A DNA stretch of 64,000 nt from Serratia marcescens (GTDB lineage Bacteria > Pseudomonadota > Gammaproteobacteria > Enterobacterales > Enterobacteriaceae): contig NZ_MJAO01000001.1 in NCBI RefSeq assembly GCF_001902635.1, forward strand, positions 124,001 to 188,000, given 5' to 3'. Shown piece by piece: positions 58,131 through 64,000 of this stretch. Under the pieces are notes generated by a model. The model made no database searches, was not told where the DNA came from, and saw only the letters and a program-made list of their open reading frames with translations. A program made the translations under genes and the position numbers. How positions within the stretch are numbered: position 1 is the stretch's first letter; each line of letters begins with the position of its first letter.

Positions 58131-59537
58131 ATGACCGCCCAGCAGTTCGTTTCACCTAATGAAATCCGCGCCAGATTCTCTCACGCGATGTCGGACATGT
58201 ACCAAAAGGAGGTACCGCTGTACGGCGATCTGCTGGAACTGGTGGCGGAAACCAACCGACAGGTGCTGCGCGAAGATGCCGCACTGGCTCATCAACTGCA
58301 AATCACCGGCGAGATCGCGCGTTTGGCCATGGAGCGCCACGGCGCCATCCGGGTCGGCACCGCGGACGAGCTGGCGACCCTGCGCCGCCTGTTCCGGGTG
58401 ATGGGGATGTCGCCGGTGGGCTATTATGACCTGTCGGTGGCGGGCGTTCCCGTACACTCCACCGCTTTCCGCGCCATTCACGAAGACGCATTGCAGATCA
58501 GTCCATTCCGCGTATTTACCTCCCTGCTGCGCCTGGAGCTGATAGAAGATCCTGCGCTGCGAGAACTGGCCGAGCGCCTGCTGGCGCGCCGTCGTATCTT
58601 TACCGATCGCGCGCTGGAACTGATCGCGCTGCAGGAAACGCAAGGCGGATTGAATGAAGTGCAAGCGCAGGAGTTCGTCGAACAAGCGCTGGAAACCTTC
58701 CGCTGGCATAACCGGGCAACGGTCAGCACCGAGGAGTATCGGCAGTTGCACGATCAGCATCGCCTGATCGCTGACGTGGTGGCGTTTAAAGGGCCGCATA
58801 TCAACCACCTGACGCCACGCACGCTGGATATCGATCGCGTTCAGCAGGCGATGCCCGGCCGTGGCATTACGCCCAAGGCGGTCATCGAAGGCCCGCCGCG
58901 CCGCCGCCGTGCGATCCTGCTGCGCCAGACCAGTTTCAAGGCGCTGGAAGAAAGCGTCGATTTCGTTGAACGCGACGGCCATGCCGTTACCGGTCACCAT
59001 ACCGCTCGCTTTGGCGAAATCGAACAGCGCGGCGTAGCGCTGACGCCTAAAGGCCGCGAGCTTTACGACCGTCTGCTGCAAGCCACCAACGATGCGCTGC
59101 AGGCACCGCCGAGCGAGAAGAATGCCGAGCGCTACTATCAACTGCTGGAGGAAAACTTCCGGGCGTTTCCAGATGATTACGCCACGCTGCGCGAGCAACA
59201 GCTGGCCTGGTTCCGCTATTTCCCAACCGAGTGCGGCCTGGCGGCCAAAGAGTCAATGGATAAGCACAGCACCCTGGAGCAACTGATCGAGCAAGAACAC
59301 GTTCGCTTCCAACCGCTGGTGTATGAAGATTTTCTGCCGGTCAGCGCAGCGGGGATTTTCCAGTCGAATTTGGGGGACAGCCGCCATGCGCAGTACAACG
59401 CGGCCTCCAGCCGGGCAGCCTTTGAACAAGCGTTGGGCAGTGCGGTGATCGACGAGCTGGCGCTGTATCAGCAAACTCAGCAGCGTTCGCTGGAAGCCTG
59501 CGCGCAAGCCCTGGGGCTTGCCGCGCTGGCACCCTGA
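58131..59537 (+). CDS. 2-oxoadipate dioxygenase/decarboxylase (HglS, DUF1338) family
   Basis: A 468-residue DUF1338/YdcJ-type enzyme. Residues described for Pseudomonas putida HglS as metal ligands and substrate arginine (His70, Arg74, His226, Glu294) align here with His70, Arg74, His226 and Glu296, so the Fe(II) site is intact. HglS converts 2-oxoadipate to D-2-hydroxyglutarate in lysine catabolism. The start at 58131 is set by AAGGAG 8 nt upstream and by that numbering. No other lysine-catabolic gene is nearby, so the true substrate could differ. Confidence 0.85.
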   Translation: MTAQQFVSPNEIRARFSHAMSDMYQKEVPLYGDLLELVAETNRQVLREDAALAHQLQITGEIARLAMERHGAIRVGTADELATLRRLFRVMGMSPVGYYDLSVAGVPVHSTAFRAIHEDALQISPFRVFTSLLRLELIEDPALRELAERLLARRRIFTDRALELIALQETQGGLNEVQAQEFVEQALETFRWHNRATVSTEEYRQLHDQHRLIADVVAFKGPHINHLTPRTLDIDRVQQAMPGRGITPKAVIEGPPRRRRAILLRQTSFKALEESVDFVERDGHAVTGHHTARFGEIEQRGVALTPKGRELYDRLLQATNDALQAPPSEKNAERYYQLLEENFRAFPDDYATLREQQLAWFRYFPTECGLAAKESMDKHSTLEQLIEQEHVRFQPLVYEDFLPVSAAGIFQSNLGDSRHAQYNAASSRAAFEQALGSAVIDELALYQQTQQRSLEACAQALGLAALAP

Positions 59538-59539
59538 GG

Positions 59540-60520
59540 TTATTTAGCCAGCAGGGATTCGATATCCTGCAGCAGTTGCTCAGCCTGATCGGACGGTAGC
59601 ACCGCATCAACCGGCAGATACCACCAATTAGGCTGGGCAAAGGCACGGCACTTCACCGCGTCCTTCTCCGTCATCAGCAACGTTTGTTCTGCAGACGTCA
59701 GAGCCGCAAGCTGCGATTGCTGATATTCCTGATGGTCGGCAAACGCCACTTCCTGTATGACCTCGACGTTCAACTTTTCCAGCGTAGCGAAGAAGCGCGG
59801 CGGATGGCCGATACCCGCCATCGCCACCACGCGTGGCAACGCCGCCGCCGGGCGGCGCTCGCCGCTGAGCAGGTTCACCGCTTCACGCGCCTGCAGACGC
59901 ATGGCGATCTCCCCGGCCTGTGCCACGCCGCCGTTGGCGATGCGCGCATCGACGCTGTCAAGCCGTGTGGCGCGTTCGCGCATCGGCCCCGCGGGCAGCC
60001 ACCAGCCGTTGCCGAAACGACGCACGCCGTCGATCACCACCAGTTCAAAATCACGCTGTAAAGCATAGTGCTGCAAGCCGTCATCGGTAATGATCACATC
60101 CAACGGCTGCTGTTGCAGCAAGGCCTGTACCGCCTCGGCTCGCTTGGGCGCGATCGCCACGGGCGCGCCGGTGCGTTGATAAATCAGCACCGGCTCATCG
60201 CCCGCCTCGCGGGTCGAGGTACTCTGGCTGAGCACCAGGGGATAGACCGCCGACTTGCCGCCGTAGCCGCGCGACACCACGCCAACGCGATAGCCCCGCT
60301 GCTGCAGGTGTTCCACCAGCCAGATCACCATCGGCGTTTTGCCGTTGCCGCCGGCGGTGAGGTTGCCCACCACCACCACCGGCACCGGCGCGCGCCAACT
60401 TTTCCGCAGGCCGCAACGGTAACTGAGGCGGATCAACCCGCTAAACAGACCATACAGCCAGGAAAGCGGCAGCAGCGCCAGATAGAGCAACGAGCCGCCG
60501 GACCAGATGCGCTCAATCAT
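59540..60520 (-). CDS. lpxK: Tetraacyldisaccharide 4'-kinase
   Basis: A 326-residue inner-membrane-associated kinase that phosphorylates the 4'-position of the tetraacyldisaccharide to give lipid IVA. Walker A is [12 protein letters not shown] (about residues 52-63); the catalytic Asp lies in [13 protein letters not shown]. The start overlaps the msbA stop by one base (TAATG). It ends 2 bp before the convergent HglS-type gene's stop. Confidence 0.96.
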   Translation of the reverse strand: MIERIWSGGSLLYLALLPLSWLYGLFSGLIRLSYRCGLRKSWRAPVPVVVVGNLTAGGNGKTPMVIWLVEHLQQRGYRVGVVSRGYGGKSAVYPLVLSQSTSTREAGDEPVLIYQRTGAPVAIAPKRAEAVQALLQQQPLDVIITDDGLQHYALQRDFELVVIDGVRRFGNGWWLPAGPMRERATRLDSVDARIANGGVAQAGEIAMRLQAREAVNLLSGERRPAAALPRVVAMAGIGHPPRFFATLEKLNVEVIQEVAFADHQEYQQSQLAALTSAEQTLLMTEKDAVKCRAFAQPNWWYLPVDAVLPSDQAEQLLQDIESLLAK

Positions 60521-62268
60521 TATTGGCCAAACTGCATGCGGTGCAGCTGCGCATAGGCGCCCTGCCGTTCGAGCAACTCGGCGTGCTCGCCGCGCTCGAC
60601 GATACGGCCGTCTTCCACCACCAGAATTTCGTCCGCCTTCTCAATGGTCGACAGGCGGTGAGCGATCACCAGCGAAGTGCGATCCTTCTGCAGCTCGTCC
60701 AGCGCCGCCTGAATGGCGCGTTCAGACTCGGTATCCAGCGCGGAGGTGGCCTCATCCAGGATCAGGATCGGGCAGTCGCGCAGCAGCGCACGCGCGATGG
60801 CGATGCGCTGGCGTTGGCCGCCGGACAACATCACGCCGTTTTCACCGATCACCGTATCCAGGCCGTTTTCCATCTTGTTGATGAAGTCCATCGCGTACGC
60901 CATTTCGGCCGCTTTCTCAATCTGCTCGCGGCTGTATTCGCTCTCGCGCGCATAGGCGATGTTGTTGGCGATGGTGTCGTTGAACAGGTGCACGTTTTGC
61001 GAGACCAGAGCCACCTGATTACGCAGTGAGGCCAGGGTGTATTCACGCAGATCGTGGCCATCCATCAGGATTTCGCCTTCCTGAATATCGTAGAAGCGCG
61101 TCAACAGGTTGGCGATGGTGGATTTCCCCGAACCGGAACGGCCCACCAATGCGACGGTCTTGCCTTCGGCGATTTTCAGGTTGATATCACGCAGCGCCGG
61201 TGTTTCTTTGGACGGGTAGTAGAAGGTGACGTTGCGGAATTCGATATCGCCTTTCGCACGCGCCACTTCGCGGGTACCGGTGTCTTTTTCCTGCTCCATA
61301 TCCAAAATGGAGAACAGCGTCTGACAGGCCGCCATCCCGCGCTGGAACTGGGCATTGACGTTGGTCAGCGACTTCAGCGGACGCATCAGCGCAATCATCG
61401 ACGAGAACACCACGGTAATGGTACCGGCGGTCAGAGTTGACATCACGCTTGGGAAGCTGGCAGCAAACAGCACGAACGCCAGCGCCAACGAAGCGATCAG
61501 CTGAATGATCGGATCGGAAATGGAAGACGCGGAGACCAGTTTCATGCCCTGTTGACGCATGCGGTTGCTGACCGAGTTAAAGCGCTCGGTTTCCACCTGC
61601 TGGCCGCCGAAGATCAGCACTTCTTTATGGCCTTTCAGCATCTGTTCGGCGCTGGTGGTCACCTGCCCCATGGTGTTCTGCATGTTCTTGCTGATGTTGC
61701 GGAAACGCTTGGACACCAGGCGAATGGCGATGGAAACGATCGGCGCCAGCACGATCAGGATCACCGACAGCTGCCAGCTGTAGTAGAACATCATGATGAA
61801 CAGGCCAATGATCGAGGCCCCTTCACGCACCACGGTCACCAGCGCGCTGGAAGAGGAGGAAGCCACCTGCTCGGAATCATAGGTAATGCGCGACAGCAGC
61901 GTCCCGGTGGACTGCTGATCGAAGAAGGCCACCGGCATTCTCATCATGTGGCCAAACAGGCGGCGGCGCATTTGCATCACCACCATGCCGGAAACCCAGG
62001 AAATGCAGTAGCTTGAAACAAAGCTGGTCACGCCGCGCATCAGCATCAGCGCAATCACCGCCAGCGGCATCCACACCAGCACGCTGCTGTCGGTTTTTCC
62101 AAACCCATCGTCCAATAGCGGTTTAAGCAGAGACAGCATCAGCGTGTCCCCCGCTGCGTTCATAATCAACGCAATGGCGGCCACAATCAGCCCGGTCTTA
62201 AAAGGAGTGATCATCGGCCAGAGTCGACGGAATGTCTGCCAGGTCGAGAGATCTTTATCATTCATCAT
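60520..62268 (-). CDS. msbA: Lipid A flippase MsbA
   Basis: A 582-residue ABC half-transporter that flips core-lipid A across the inner membrane. A six-helix membrane domain (about residues 20-310) precedes the ATPase domain with Walker [11 protein letters not shown], signature [16 protein letters not shown], Walker [14 protein letters not shown] and the switch His (VIAHRLST). Length equals the E. coli protein. Confidence 0.98.
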   Translation of the reverse strand: MMNDKDLSTWQTFRRLWPMITPFKTGLIVAAIALIMNAAGDTLMLSLLKPLLDDGFGKTDSSVLVWMPLAVIALMLMRGVTSFVSSYCISWVSGMVVMQMRRRLFGHMMRMPVAFFDQQSTGTLLSRITYDSEQVASSSSSALVTVVREGASIIGLFIMMFYYSWQLSVILIVLAPIVSIAIRLVSKRFRNISKNMQNTMGQVTTSAEQMLKGHKEVLIFGGQQVETERFNSVSNRMRQQGMKLVSASSISDPIIQLIASLALAFVLFAASFPSVMSTLTAGTITVVFSSMIALMRPLKSLTNVNAQFQRGMAACQTLFSILDMEQEKDTGTREVARAKGDIEFRNVTFYYPSKETPALRDINLKIAEGKTVALVGRSGSGKSTIANLLTRFYDIQEGEILMDGHDLREYTLASLRNQVALVSQNVHLFNDTIANNIAYARESEYSREQIEKAAEMAYAMDFINKMENGLDTVIGENGVMLSGGQRQRIAIARALLRDCPILILDEATSALDTESERAIQAALDELQKDRTSLVIAHRLSTIEKADEILVVEDGRIVERGEHAELLERQGAYAQLHRMQFGQ

Positions 62269-62303
62269 GCAAATACCAGCATCGGAAGAAATAGCGGCCT
62301 ATT

Positions 62304-64000
62304 TTACTCATTATCGCCCTCTACGCCAAACCGCTGATGGTACCAACGGGGCATTAATTGTTCGCGAAAGCCTTTAATTTGCCAATCGTTGTCGAAAAAA
62401 AGTACCGATAACTGGCCGGAGCGCGTCGTATCGCGCCATGTAATGCCATTTGCCCGGTATCTGGCGACCACTTTACGCGCCGGCAATCGCCATTTGTTGT
62501 AACGAGATGCTGACGCCAGCGCCACCTCCGGATTGACCGCGCGCAGAAACGGCGGCGTCGAAGACGTTCTGCTGCCATGGTGCCCCACCTGCAATACCGT
62601 GGCCGCTAAACGGTCGCGCCGCAATCGAATCAGCTGTGCCTCCGCCTTCTTTTCCGCGTCGCCGGTGAGCAGCAGGCTGTATTTACCGTCGTCGATACGG
62701 ATCACACAAGAGTCGTCATTGACCGGCCTTTTGAGCGTTTTCGGCGGCCACAACACTTCGAACTGCAACGACTGCCAGCGCCAACGCTCGCCGGCGACGC
62801 AGGGCAAGTGCCCTTCCCCGCGGATCGGGCTGCGCACTGTAGCCAGTGGAAATGCTCGCCGCATCGTCGGCAGCCCGCCGATATGATCGAGATGTGCATG
62901 GCTGATAATGATCTGTTCCAGTTCAATACCCCGCCAGTTCAGCATCGGTAAAATATGCCGCTCGGCGGCGCTGCCTGCAGGCCAACGATCGCCGGTGTCG
63001 TACAATATTCCCTTGCCGTTCTGCTCGATCACCACCGCCAGGCCGTGCCCGACATCGAGCATATCGACTCGCCAGCGATAATCCGATTCTTTTCCCCGCC
63101 ACAGCAGGCAGCATATCGCGATCGCCGCCAGCCCCGGCGCATAGAGCCACCACCAATGAAAGCGCCAACATATGACGATTAACCATCCCGCTGCGCTGGC
63201 CAACAGCGAGGCGGCGCCCAAATCCACCCAACCGCGCTGCAGGTAATTCAGCGGAACAAACACCCATGACAGAGTGAGATCCGCCAACCACCAAAGCCCG
63301 TAACTTAATGAGGGGAAGAAGCCGCACATCACCGCCAGCAAAATTAACGGCACCGTCACCAACGAGACGATGGGCACCGCCCACAGGTTGGCGGGCAGTG
63401 AGGCCAGCGTCAGCCCCAGGAACAATGCGGCCTGCATCGGCACCAGCAGCAACGTCATGCCCAGCTGAATATGCAGCCAGCGCACCGGCGCCCAATACCA
63501 GGCTGCACGAAATCGTTCGCCGAGCGGCGCCCATTCAAACCAAAAAATCAGGCAACCTACCGCCAGCACCGACAGCCAGAAGCTGTCCGACAATACCGCC
63601 AGCGGATCGCACAGCAAAATCAGCCCGACGCACCACAACCACACCTGCCAGGCGGAGCAATGTACGCCGCGCAGGCGCAGCAACATCCATAAGGTCATCG
63701 CCAATGCGGTACGTACCGCCGGCGGCTGAGCGCCCACCAGCCAAACATAGGCCAGCGTCGCCAGCCAGCCTGCGATCAGCGGAAAACGATAGCCAATCAA
63801 ATGGGCGGGAAGAAAAAATTGCAGCGCGCGCAGCACCGCCCAAAACAAGATGGCGACCATTGCCACATGCAGCCCCGAGATGGCCATCAGGTGAGCAATG
63901 CCGGTTTTCAGCATCAGCGTGCGCAAAGCCTGCTCCAGTGCGGTTCGCTCACCAAACGCCAGCGCCAGCAACACCGCCTTGTAACGCAATTCACCGATGT
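62304..64000 (-). CDS. comEC: ComEC/Rec2 family DNA-uptake channel (partial, 5' end outside window)
   Basis: The last 565 or so codons of a ComEC homologue (YcaI in E. coli); the open frame runs off the right edge, so the N-terminal part is missing. Visible are the competence domain with several helices (HLMAISGLHVAM is the conserved start of this domain) and a C-terminal metallo-beta-lactamase-like domain (SHAHLDHIGGL). It transports single-stranded DNA across the inner membrane in competent bacteria. It lies 35 bp upstream of msbA. Confidence 0.93.
   Translation of the reverse strand, partial: IGELRYKAVLLALAFGERTALEQALRTLMLKTGIAHLMAISGLHVAMVAILFWAVLRALQFFLPAHLIGYRFPLIAGWLATLAYVWLVGAQPPAVRTALAMTLWMLLRLRGVHCSAWQVWLWCVGLILLCDPLAVLSDSFWLSVLAVGCLIFWFEWAPLGERFRAAWYWAPVRWLHIQLGMTLLLVPMQAALFLGLTLASLPANLWAVPIVSLVTVPLILLAVMCGFFPSLSYGLWWLADLTLSWVFVPLNYLQRGWVDLGAASLLASAAGWLIVICWRFHWWWLYAPGLAAIAICCLLWRGKESDYRWRVDMLDVGHGLAVVIEQNGKGILYDTGDRWPAGSAAERHILPMLNWRGIELEQIIISHAHLDHIGGLPTMRRAFPLATVRSPIRGEGHLPCVAGERWRWQSLQFEVLWPPKTLKRPVNDDSCVIRIDDGKYSLLLTGDAEKKAEAQLIRLRRDRLAATVLQVGHHGSRTSSTPPFLRAVNPEVALASASRYNKWRLPARKVVARYRANGITWRDTTRSGQLSVLFFDNDWQIKGFREQLMPRWYHQRFGVEGDNE

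Overview
The window is chromosomal DNA of an enterobacterium, most likely Serratia (close to S. marcescens). Gene order follows, in reverse orientation, the Escherichia coli block that runs from comEC-msbA-lpxK through kdsB, mukFEB, ompF, pyrD, fabA, ompA and sulA to mgsA. Coding GC is high and codon use favours G/C at third positions, which also creates many long antisense shadow ORFs. OmpA, OmpF, MatP, MukB, SulA and RMF are all of enterobacterial type. I see no tRNA, rRNA, CRISPR array, prophage or insertion sequence. Genus assignment is inference.

Layout. 1-7.6 kb: yccT, mgsA, helD, yccF-yccS, tfoX and LexA-controlled sulA. 7.6-12.1 kb: ompA with a long structured leader, matP, lonH and fabA with FadR and FabR sites. 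12.4-15.3 kb: a three-gene insertion absent from the E. coli order, namely an acyltransferase-3 membrane protein, then an HxlR regulator translationally coupled to a FabF-like ketoacyl synthase. 15.4-23.5 kb (minus strand): rmf (56 codons), pqiABC, uup and rlmKL. 23.5-31 kb: ycbX, zapC, pyrD (PurR box and start-site-switch hairpin) and the sulfonate operon ssuEADCB. 31-42 kb: pepN, an inserted diguanylate cyclase, pncB, asnS, ompF and aspC. 41.7-55.3 kb (mostly minus strand): ycbL, ycbK, ldtD, cmoM-mukF-mukE-mukB, elyC (plus), ycbJ, and ycaR-kdsB. 55.6-64 kb: ycaQ, two csp genes, a DUF1338/HglS-type enzyme (plus strand), and lpxK, msbA and a comEC truncated by the window end.

Functional themes. 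Envelope biogenesis dominates: OmpA, OmpF, PqiABC, LdtD, the YcbK endopeptidase, ElyC, KdsB, LpxK and MsbA. Chromosome organisation and division form a second group: MatP, MukBEF, SulA and ZapC. Fatty-acid synthesis appears in FabA and the extra ketoacyl synthase. Sulfur scavenging is carried by ssuEADCB, and nucleotide/NAD metabolism by PyrD and PncB.

The window is mostly conserved core genome and I found no clear-cut new system. The best candidates for something undescribed are the HxlR/ketoacyl-synthase/acyltransferase insertion, the diguanylate cyclase insertion, the csp/HglS insertion with two overlapping mini-ORFs upstream of the cspE-like gene, a perfect CRP-type box with nested palindromes between ycaQ and ycaR, and a long-range stem that would seal the 5' end of the ompA mRNA.
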